Origin: Cloeon dipterum
Lineage: Eukaryota; Arthropoda; Insecta; Ephemeroptera; Baetidae
Length of the DNA: 64,000 nucleotides
Direction: 5' to 3'
Assembly: GCF_949628265.1 (NCBI RefSeq)
Contig: NC_088789.1
Coordinates: forward strand, 9,230,886 to 9,294,885
A program made the position numbers and the translations under genes. Positions 51,701 to 63,700 of the stretch are shown here, in pieces. The notes under the pieces were generated by a model, which did no database searches, was not told the origin of the DNA, and saw only the letters and a list, made by a program, of their open reading frames with translations. The first letter of the stretch is position 1. The number at the start of each line of letters is the position of its first letter.

Positions 51701-54700
51701 TGACTAAGCAGCGGACTCAGTACCTCCAGCTGAAGTAAATACTGTGAATACATAATGCTTTTATTCACAAGCTGAATGAACATGCATAGAAATCTCCAAG
51801 AGCAAACTGATGCTAATTTGATGGTCTGCCAAGGGGAATTGAGCCAGTTTAGGAAAGATGCAGCAATATCGCATAGCAGGATGAGTGAAATAAAGACTCT
51901 GCAGGCAGAAGTTGCTTCTCTGAGAGAAGAGCGAGCCAAGCACTGGGCTGAGCTGGATCGGAACTCTGGGGACAGAGACAGTTTAAAAGTATTACTAGTT
52001 TAAGCCATAATTTTGTTAGATGCCATTGTTTTTTTTCACAGCTGCAGCTTGATGAAAAGTCCGAGCGTATTGCACTCCTTCAAAAGGAAATCAACGCCAA
52101 GGAAGCTTGGATATCAAAACTGGAGAAAAATTTGGCGGAATTGAAAGAGGTGTTGCAGTGAGTACAGCCATTTTTTCTGTTTGTAACATTTGGATTTTAT
52201 TTATTTTCTGATTCAGATAATTTTCTCGCTATTTTACTTACTGTGTTGCTACAAAATTTTATTATAACTAAGTTGAATCAAACTACACCTGGAGCCAGAG
52301 CCAATATTGTAAATTCAATAAGTTAAATTTTGTACTGTTTAAAATTACTGTACTTTAACTAAATGTTCGTGAAACCGTAAATTAACTGGGCAGAGTTAGA
52401 GGATTCAACTTAAATACTTCATTTTTATCAATTGAATGTCAAGGAAGAGCATCTTTTAAATGAAAATACATTTTTGTTTCTCAAATTATTCAATTAGTAA
52501 TGTTAGAGGAGTAATGGTAATAGGAATAGTAATTGGACAATTGGCACAAAATAAATATGATCAGTTGTATTCCAAAATCAATTCACTTGAACCCGCTGGA
52601 CAAAAATCTTGCAAGGGCGACCAATGGAGGCTGACAGGGATCTGAAGGATCGTCAGCCACTGGTCCATAGCCCGGCCTGCACTCGCACTTAGCTCCTCCC
52701 TCGCCATGAGGCACCAACCACTCTCCTCCTGACTGGCAGAATCCCTTTGTGTACAGAGTATGGCACATTCCACCTGGTCCAAAGACGTGTCCTTTGGGGC
52801 AGGGACCTTGCACTCCCACCTCGAAACATTGGTTACCACTATCCCACGCCTGACTGGGAAAGTCCTTAGCGCTGCAGCCACAGCGTCCTTTGTATGACAC
52901 ACCCAAGTAGTCTTCAAACACAACTAGACTGCCAAAGGGACAGGGTCCCCTGGAACCTGCCCTGAAGCAGCCTCTGGCCTCCGGCAGGTACAGGTGGCCC
53001 CTGGCACAGGGTAGCGACACGCACTGCGTGCGGTTGGTCATCGGCGGGGTCGGTGGCAGCACCATGGAGCCACTTTGGCAGGGGCCCCGCGTGTACTCCC
53101 GGTAGCAGGCTCCTGTTTCTGGCCAGAAAATGTGTAGCTTCTTGCACTGGCACTGTGCTGGCGCCCACTCGTTGTTGGAGTTACGCTGTACAAACTCATG
53201 GCCTGGGGGACAGGGCCCGGTTGTGCCTAGTTCGTGGCATTCTTTGCTCTCGTTGTAGAATTGAGGCAAGTCAGCCGAGCAGCCGCAACGGGGTGGCGAA
53301 GGCAGCACAAGCTCGCCTCTGCTGCACGGTCCTCGTGAGAAGGGCTCGTAACAAGCGTCAGAGTTGGTGCTCCACCTAAAACAATTTTTTTTTTTAATTT
53401 TTATTCTAGAAACTGGCTTAAGTCAACTGTTAAACAAAATTGTCATGATAGTTTAGGGAAAATCGTACCTAAAAGAATGCAGCTCTTCTCTGCTGTCGCA
53501 CCGGCACACTCCCATTGGACTTTCCTCCTCTTCCTCCACTAGCAACTCGCCAATTGGGCAGGGTCCTCTCGTCAGTCTCTGATAGCACTTGCCGCCATCC
53601 TTTGGCCAATAAAGCTGACCTTCCTCGCACTCGCGCTCTGGATCAAGGCAGGTGCCCCATCTTGTGTTCACCACAGGGGCGAAGTAGCGCCCAAGCAGGC
53701 AAGGACCCCTTTGGTACAATTTATGGCACTTGGCGTCCCGCGCCCACTGGGCTGTCCGTGGCGGACACTGGCACTCCGCCTCGCCTTTGTCCGTGCGGAA
53801 AGCCAATTCCAGTGTCTCTGGACAGGGACCCTGCTGGAATATGCGGTAGCAACGGCCGTCACCGTTCCACCGCACTTCCTGCCAGTCGCCGCAAGGGTTA
53901 GCGTTAGGGTGCGCCCAAGGCGGGGCCACAATTGCTGGCCTTGTGGACGGTAGGACGGACAAAGCCAGTATGATAACTGAGCAGGCGGAGATCATTCTTG
54001 AAGCCGGTCAAACTCACTCTGAAAACGCAAAAACAATAATTGAATCATAGTAAAACTTAATGTTTTTGTATTTAAGTCTGATCTTGTAATTTTAGCATGG
54101 GATTCTCGCAAAGTTACAAACATTTCTAACTCGATTATATTTGCTATTTAATGTTGTGTTACAGTGTGCACTGCTCATTGTCAGCCTAAGCACTTTTCAT
54201 AACGTGTTTTCGTGCTAGTTTCTTTGCTTTGCTTTGAATTTTAGCTTGATACTTCATTATCAATAATAATATGTAAAGCAAACATGTTCTCATTTGGCTT
54301 CAGATAGATTGTTGGTTTTTTTTTTTAAAAAAAAGCTTATACTTGGATTCTTTTAACTTGACCGGCCTTGACTCTGCTTGCTCGTTCGCTCATTTGGCCA
54401 GCTATCTTTTACAAACGCGCGTTTACTTGCATAATGACGTAAAAGGTGGTTCTTCGTTCAAATCCCTGATAGATAATTTAGACGTCGGCCTTCAAAGCTG
54501 CCGCAGGTGTAATTTGAAGGCATTAGATGCACTCTAAGACGCGGTCCTCAAGGCGTCTCATTCACCTTGGTGGCCAAATAATTATCACAGGAGGGCAAAT
54601 TGATGTGATTATAAGTTGTTTGAGAAAATTTGAAAAAGTTTGGTGCGACCGTAAATTATTAGTTGATTTATTCGCAGTCTCCCGCAGTCAAAACTATCTC

Positions 54701-57700
54701 GTTATACTCCAGATAATGTTGATTTTGAAAGCATTTTATTTACAGAAATTCTAGACAATTTCCTGCTAAAAATTGTGTTAGCAAGATATTGTTTGCTACA
54801 ATTTTTCTATTCTAATAATAATTCAGGAGTTTGACGAAAAACAGATATACATTTTTTTCTATTTTGAAAAATGCACAAAAGTTATTCAATTTTATCCCTC
54901 GAATTTCCATATAATTTGTGAGTGTTGAGAGAGTTATTAGCGATCACCGGCGAAGCATGTCCTGATGGTCAGCGTTTCTGTCTAAATCGGGTAACTGCCT
55001 TTGAAAGAAAGTTTAAAGCATCTGTGAGGAAGTGCAACCTGTAGGGTTCATTTACATTGTTTATGTTGCCACTCGCGTCTCCACAAGCCGGTTTCCATAG
55101 CGATCATTTACACGTCTTGGACGCAGACCATCAGCATTGCCAGGGTTCACCACCTATTTAATCCAATTTCACTTGTGCTTTTTTCTCACTTTCTACTAAA
55201 ACCGACGCTTTTATTTTTACGTGCATATCAAGTACTCCCCCAAGTCCGTGCAAATCTAGATCACGCATTGGGATTGGGAGTCATAATTATGTTAAATTAC
55301 GCGAGTGTTTCGTATGTATAGCCGGTGTGCAATGAGCCTGCATAACTGGTCCAGCAGCTGATTGTAAGAGTATAAAAAGTCATGTTTTGGTTCAGCAGAT
55401 AAAATCTGTCTTCGAATACAGAATGTACTTTCTAATTACGCAAGAACATGCAGAGACAAAATTCCGCTTAGTAGTGCAGGTTACAAATTGAAAACAATGA
55501 GATTTTTAAAGAAATTGAAAGTTAAAAGGTTTTAAAATTTTTACCATTTAATAAAATAATTATTTATATTTATTTTATTTAAGGCACTAAATGTTGACAA
55601 CATTTAAGATCAAACTTTAATTAATTAATCAATCAATGATTTATTTATATCTGTTTTGTTAAAGCTTGACAAGCCACTTCACATAATTTTTATATTTCAG
55701 GATGAACAATTTTTTCATGGAAACTCGTTAGTAAATATGAAGCAACTCATTTTCATGGCAAGTATCATTTTCCTCAATGCAATCTTTTCTGACATAGCCT
55801 CCTTTAAAATTTAAGAAAATTTGCTAACTTTAGCCGACTGGCAGGAGAGGCTGCAAATCTATTTTGAACTAGAAAAACTTGTGCAGTTTTAAATTTCGTT
55901 TGAATCTTAGAAACTTGTTTACGAAGTATTGCCAATAATTCGTTTTACGGTCTAAAAAAGCAAAGAACTCACCTAACACTTAATCAAAGACGCACTACAC
56001 GCGTGCCGACCGAGCGGCGCGACATTGTCCTATTGATTGGGCTGAGCAAAGATGCACTGCTTGTTGTTCTTGTGAGATTTTTCACAACACTCCGGTGTGG
56101 CCTCGTCAAGGTTTTCCCGGCGCTTCGACCCTTGCGTGACGGTGTCTCTGTCCGAGCAGACGAAGCGCGAGAAGTTAGTATAAAGGTGTGTTGGCCAGCA
56201 GCGAGGTCGATCGCTCGAGAAGTAAAGCACCGCCGACACCGGCCACCCATTCTCTCCGCGCCGCGGCACGTTGTTCACTGCACTGACAACTAACTACCTG
56301 GCGAGCATACACACACACTCGCCCAATTCACTTTCTCCGAGAACCGCCTCCTTCTGCTGCCGTAATCTGCTGTTGCTGCTGCTGCTGATGCTTTTAATTC
56401 GCGCGCGCGTTATTTTTCATTGTGTGCAGCCACCTCTCGCGCTGACACTTCCTATTGTTGCTGTTGCACTAGATTTTTTTCCGCGGTAGCTGCAATTCAA
56501 TCGTGCTGATTGGTAAAACGTGATGCTTGAGGTGCTCGCTTCTCTCGCTCGCCGTGTGCAGACTGGAAACGAATCCTATTCCAAAACATTGCTCTTTGCG
56601 AAACACCCGCACGAGCTTTAGTGGTTTTGCTCTTGGCAAGAATGGGATCATAGCTTTTTTTAGGCATTTTTGGGCCGAATGTTGGGTAAAAAGTAGTGCT
56701 ACGTTTAATTATGTTCTCTCCCTTTCTGAAGGCTATTTTAGTTTCGCTCTTTCTTTATCTACTCTTCGTTCATATTTTGATTGCTACTCACAAAATCGCT
56801 TCTATATTAAAAAAAGTCTTTAACAATGAGGCTGGAAAATACTCAACGACTAAACCTAAAATGAATTTTTAAATTGATCCTCTTCCTGAAATCTAGTATA
56901 TCAGACAATTTCTAGTTCTATTAGGTAATATAAAAGTACCTATTGCAACTTTTGTAATCTCGTACAAGTGTGGGGAGATAAAGTGAAATTGTCAAAGTAA
57001 AAGGTAAAATTACGCTGTCCTTACATACAAAATAAGGAAGAATTGCGGAAATACGCGTGTGCCATCGGCGTCATTTCTACAATTCAGAGAGATTAAATCT
57101 GCGGTGGCATCTCGTTTTATTGCCGCCTCTTGGGTTACAAAGAGCATCAAGTTTCATACTTTTGCAGAAGCTGGCCGTGATTTGTGGCCCTGCTCATCCC
57201 GAGGTGTTAGTCGCACGTTATCCCCATAAAACACTCTCGTCTTTATTTTCGGCTCTCTTACATGTAATACTCCAATGCTCGCAGCTATAATTTGGCGCAA
57301 AATCTGTAAGATTGCTTGGTGTAATTTGGCTTTTACAATAGAGTTGAATTTTTCTATTCATTTTTCTAATTACAACATTTCACAGATATTATTAGTTTTC
57401 CGCCAAAAATCAGTAAATTTTACACGGTATTTATGAAGATGGCCGCAAACGGCTATTTTGGAACCGGACTTTTTACTTTTACCAATAACTCTCTTTAAGC
57501 ATATTTTTCAGTAAAAGTGAACATCTCAAAGGAGAAGGTGGATAAAAATGATAAAGACCAAGCGTTTCATTTTAGAGAAATTCAAATTTCTCGAGTTATT
57601 TTCACGCGTTACTGCTCTTCAGCTTGCCTAGAATTTGCTAATTATTTGCATTGAAGTGCTTATTAGCCGATTTAATGAGGCAGTCAGCGATATATTAGTT

Positions 57701-60700
57701 GGCTACCTTATGAGTGTTGTGTGTTAGTGCTTTCTCTCAGTCAGGAGTCAGGAGCCAACGTAATAATGATTATTATAATGCAGATCAAAATACAACCTTG
57801 CCGGCCGTGATAATTACACTCATTGCCGTCAAGTAAGTGAAGCAAAAGCACATCACGAGATTTCTGTCCAGGGAATCATCCGGGCGCGTTTTTCCAACTA
57901 CACAGCTCATGACCAGCAGGTTAGTGTCGTGCGCAGCTTGATTTCTCTTTCGATGAGCAAAATTTAATGAACGAGAGCTACCGCACATCAATTGCCCTTA
58001 ATCCATGGGGCAATTACTTGAATGTTGATTTAACCAGCATCAAGTAAATGGAGTGCACGCAACACTCGCAGCAGGAGCCTCATTTATTGCGCGCGGCGCG
58101 TACGCTCAATCGTTGCACGCACGTGGTTATGTCGCTGTTTATTGGTCATTAATACGATCTGCATTTCCTTACCCTTGACTCAAGTGTAGCTGTTAAGAAT
58201 TCATGATTGCAAATTGGCTTTTAAACGCGAGCAATGAAATATTCATGCAGTCCACACAAGGGAGAAGGGATTTTTTTATTCTTCTGCTCTTGAAATTTGT
58301 TCTGGGAAAACATAGTTTTTAGAAGAAACAAATATGTTTATTATGTTCTTAGATGTCTATAGATTTATAAAGAAATCCAGTTTTAGTAAAAAGCTTCGAA
58401 ATTTTAAAATGTCTTTAATTGCAAGTTTTATTTGATGAATTAAATTTCAACCATCATATCATATTTCTCCTTTCACTCGGGTTTTGGAGATGGCAACAAG
58501 TTTTTACTTCGGGTGGTGATTCAATTTCATTATTTTCATTGCACATCATGTCACTGTATAGTTAACACTCACTTCTCGTGACTTTTCCTTTTGAAGCCTG
58601 CTTTGACCGCGCTCTCAGAGCGATATTAAAAAGTGCCTATTATACTTGCGCGCACAGACTATGTGCAAAATCAATTGACGGCAATGTACGTGTATTTAAC
58701 AGCTGTGGGGTGCCCTTTCGAAAATGGAAACAATGCCGATGAAAGAAATAAGAGAGGCGGCATGCTATATCGAATCTCGTACAACCTCCGAGTTGCGGAC
58801 GAATAAAATATATGCACGAAACTTTCTCCGCGGCACTGAGAGGGAAGGTGATCTCTTGTTACAGCATAATATTCGAAGCAAAAGGTTATAACATACATGC
58901 ACGCCAATTTAGGTGGTGTTATGCTGTGAGCACCTTTGGCATTCCGCTATACGCGCAGTTTCCGCTTTTATGAACACACGCACGCCGACCACGCGTTTAT
59001 GTAATACTCTACGCTGCATAAATTTGCTCGCGACGTTTATATTTGTTGGTGTTTACGCTGTTTCCAATTAGGTTCTAAAGGGCTTTCTAATGGGCGGAGA
59101 GTTAGATTAAATCTCTATGTATCTAGTAATACTATACTTGCTCAAATTTGCTGACCTGTTGGCAAATCTATTAATAATTCCTAAAAAAACATTTGTATTT
59201 CAGTCCTATTTATTTATTTATTTTTATCAAGATTCGCGAAAAGAAAAGTAACTCTTAATGTGTTGCAAACAGCAATGAAGAAATGATCTAAGCCTGGATT
59301 AATAACAATTGCTCTAAAGTATCAAACAATACATAGTTGATTATATTCTTCCACGCTCATTTAACGGATTAGAATGCTTCATTCTGGATTCGCCTCTGCT
59401 ATGATCGGCGGAACAGCTTAATTAAATCCTCATTCACGGCTGTCACTGCCAATTGTGTTCTCAATATCTCAATAGCCGTTCACTCTTGGTCTTATTTTCG
59501 CATGTCCTAGGGCCTGCACCATTCGAATGCAAGCGTTCTAGAGCATAGTGTGTTAGGTAAGGGCGTGCAATGCAGTGGAGAGAAAGTATTGCCTCATGAG
59601 TAAATGGAAATTATTATTCTCACGGCCTGATGATTATCATACACATAAGACAGCGAGTTGTATGTGGTGATATTCGGGATTACTAGCACATTTCAACGCT
59701 TCATCCGCTCTAATGTGCGACACATGCGTTGCTGAGAAAGTGAGCCATCTCGCCGTTCCACTGGCCACCACTATTAAATGCTATATTTTCGGCAAATTAC
59801 ATTTTTTGCTCTTGCTCTCGATTCACTGACGCATAATAAACTCCTCCACTCAGATGGACGTCACAGACAATTGACTCACAGCGCGCTTTCAATTCAATGC
59901 CGCACAAATGAAAGGGTATTTAGCTTGGCAAAATGACGACATGAACATTAAAAATAGTGTTTAAATCAGTCGATCACTTCAGAAAATTCGAGCCGTGGGT
60001 TATCCAGGTGTAACTCCCTACTAAACTTTAAATTTAGAAACTTGAATTCTTGATTAATGAATATTGTCGATCGATCGTGGCGTTTTGTAACCGCTTGAGA
60101 AACGAACTCAATTTGTGAGAGAGCTGTGATCCGCAGCACGCGCATATAAATTTTTATTCGCCTCCTTGGCAGTGAAATCGCCGTATGCTAGCCGGTCAGT
60201 ATCACATTTGTGTGTATTCTAATGCCAGTAAAAAGACCCGCAGAGCACACATTAAACTTTTTACGGACGCTCGGTTCTGCTTAAGCGCTTCGCATCGCCA
60301 AATGTGGAAAAACATTAGAGATTTTGCGGCTGCGAATTAGGTCTGATGCTTTTAAAAATTTCCCTGCTCACTTCACTTTTTGACGCTCTTTATACGCCTG
60401 CAGAAATTCTAATTATGTTCAATTTCCACGCAGCACAGGCTTCCGTCGTTGAATTCGATCCATTGTGTTAGGATTTCTTTGTTGTTTTACAGATGCATTA
60501 TTAATGGGTTTAGGGGAAATGTTACACAGTTCATCAGTACCCAGTGCATACACCACAAAGCTTAAATTTGTTTTGAATGGGTTACTTTCTCTATTCTTTA
60601 AAGTGAAAAATGAATTTTGAGAATTTAAAAAGTCAAACCGCATGTGACTTCAATCATAAAATATCATATTTAAATTTCAATTTGTTTGATTTTTGCCTCG

Positions 60701-63700
60701 TGTTATCATCACTAACAAATTGTTACTATTTCTACGCTTTTTAGTGTTTATTAGTAATCGAATTTTCAAGAGGGAGAATTTATCTGTGTGCTCGGAAGCT
60801 TTAAGAGGATTAAATTAAAATTAGAAACATTTTTTTGATAATTTTAATCTTTACCCTATTTTCTGCAAATAACTATGCTTTTATGTTTCTTCTTTATTCT
60901 TACCATTATATCATCGAAGCGATAAAGAAACTTGATGCAATTTTGATTATTCCACCTCAATATGTCAGCTGCTGAGACTTGTTTTCCTGCATCCTAATTT
61001 ATGTATCAAGCGACTGACGCTAGATTTCCAGGAAGCAAGTGTGTTCGTCGCACAGAAGGTGTCGTAATAAGATTGCGGGAAACTTTTTGCCTCCGCCGGC
61101 GCGAGGATGAATAATCGAGAGATTTAATTGAACTTTCGGTTTCACTCGCTCAGCAGCCGTGACCTCGAGCCTCTCCTGACCTAGTTACACACAAGATGAT
61201 TATATCACCCAAGACTGCAAGAGAAATGCTAATTGCATTGCGTAGGCGGACAATTGCAAGCCGTAAAAACATGTCCTATTAAGGTACTAACTTGTCTCAA
61301 GCCTTGAAATTACTATCAAAAAGAAATTTGTGTCAATGTACACCGACCGGGGAATAAAAATTCCGCACACGTCCCGTCTGAACTTGTAATTTGATTTTAG
61401 GGTCAATATTAAAAGGTGTCGCATGTGCGTGCCAAAGTCTCGCTTTTACAACCAATTTCGCTCACCGTGGCTTTCCAATTGGCACTGAACTTGTAGCGAG
61501 AAAATTTTCTGATTCGCATTTAATTTCATTTTCTAATTCTTTTCTATCTTTCTCTCTCTACTTTTCTATTTGGTATTGACCGTGCATGTTAAATGGTGAA
61601 AGGTGCAAGTGTACAAAAAATGTTCACGTGACCACTAAGGTGAAGACCTCCGTGTGGCCCAAGAAACCCTCATCCCCGTCCTCGACGCCCCGCAAATCCC
61701 TGCCCCCCAAACGGTGGATCCGGAACGCTGCTATGGCACGTTCGCCACCAAGCACCAGGTATGGGAGAAAGTCGATCAAGAGCGGTCAAGCTGAACTTAG
61801 GCAACCGTTCGCACAGTGCTGCTAATTCCAACACGTAACCAATTCGCAAACCTTGAACCTCATCCGCTTCAATTCAATGTGGACTGAGGTAGAAATAATT
61901 ATTATTGGCAATGGATGAAATGGCAGTTTCTGGAAGCGAAAGCCCAAACGATTCCTTTTACCTTCAGATTTATTTCTTTATGTAAACGCAGCTACGGTAT
62001 GAGAATTAAATCATGAAAGGAAAACTTGCGGTTTTTTTGTCTTTACCGCTTAAATCTTTTGAAAGCTATGGAAGCGTCATGCACATTTTCATTTATTTAA
62101 TCTAATCAATGATTATATCGTCAGGTGGTTTTGCTGATTTTGCATTAAAGAAATTTCAAAACACTGTTAGAGAGCATATTAAAGTTTGCTAAGTTCAGGC
62201 TAAACTCGATACAAATGAGAGACCCTTTCCTTTTTCCTATAATTTAAATCAATTGCTGCAAGCGCAGAAACTAATTTATCTACTTGTCTTGTCATGTATG
62301 TGGTTCTTGAGAGTATAATTCCAAAATTTATATTTATTGTATTCTCTGCCCTAATTAAACTGTCTTAAAAAAATGCCAGCTCATCAAATCGTTACCAACT
62401 TTCTCCAAAGTGGCAATTTTGACAGTCAGAGAATCGTCTATATCATTTTAAACATTTTGCTGTCGCACACATGCCCCTCCATGACTGGCTGAGCAACCAA
62501 ACGTTTCCTCTTACCTTCCCGCGAAATGCTTTTGCGACACATCAACAGCGCTTTGAATGCGCACTGTTGACCGGCACCAATAACAATTTATCCTTATTGA
62601 CTAATGTGCAATTCTGCTCGTTCACAGGGTTACTCAAGACTCAGATTTGGCCAACAAGCAAGATGCACGAGGGTTGCAGCGTGAGCTGGATCGGCTGAGG
62701 AAGGAACTCGAGCAGGCCACCAAGGTGCAGAAATCCTCTGAAAGCGAGATTAAGTGTGTTTGTCCTTTATAAGAGGAGATAAAAAATGTATACTGACCAA
62801 TTATTTATTTCAGACGGCTTCAAGACGACTTGAGCACTGCTTTGAAAGACTGCAAAATTTCGCAACGTGATCTTAACTCTGCTCAAAGAGAAGTTGAGGA
62901 CATGAAGCAGCGGCTGCAAAATTATGTCGCAGAAGTTCAGAGAATCGAAAATTTGCTTGCAAATAAGGTAGCATTCTTTTATTTTCCTCTCTCCAGTTGT
63001 TTTTAACGTGATGAATTACCAGGAGGAGGACAGAAATGCGCTACTGGAGCATTTTCACAGCTTAAGTCAGGAGGCTATTGAGCTGGAAACGCACAACAAC
63101 AGCTTGAAGAGTGAGGCGTATCAAGTGAAGCATTCGTTAGAAGTCACAGAAAGCCAAGTGACACATCTGGAAGATCAGTTGACAGCCAGCAAAGAGCTTA
63201 TTTTTTCCTACGAAAGCCAGGCAATATTCTTAGACATCCTGAAAGTAATTTAAATTATCACCTATCCTCTCAACAGGTTGTAAACTTGACGCGGATGGTG
63301 AAAAACCTAGAAACTGAGCTAAGGACTGTGAAGGATCAATCCGAAAATTTTGAAAAAGACTTGAATGCTGTTCATGAACTTTGCATGAAGCTTGACAGCC
63401 AGAAAGAGGCCCTGGAGGATGAGCTTAAAAGCAGTAACAAGAGAAGCTTAGAAGTACTAATGGTCATAAATAAAAATCATTTCCAAATTAAATTTTTAAC
63501 TTGCAGTTGGAGTCAAAATGCGCCAAACTGAAATCAGAACTAGAGGCCCTTCATATCCAGCTTCGGCAGGAACTGACGAACAAAGGCGCAATTGAGAGCG
63601 TTTTAGAAGAAAGCAGGGAGGAAACTCTGAAGCAAAGAATGACCAATGAAGAGCTGGCACAGGAGCTTGAGAAACTTAAAGGAGAAGTTGCTAAGATGCA

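Noticed and set aside
53053-53953. Plus-strand frames of 80-128 codons over the DUF4789 gene
   Set aside because: Antisense shadows; the minus-strand translation shows regular Cys repeats and a signal peptide.
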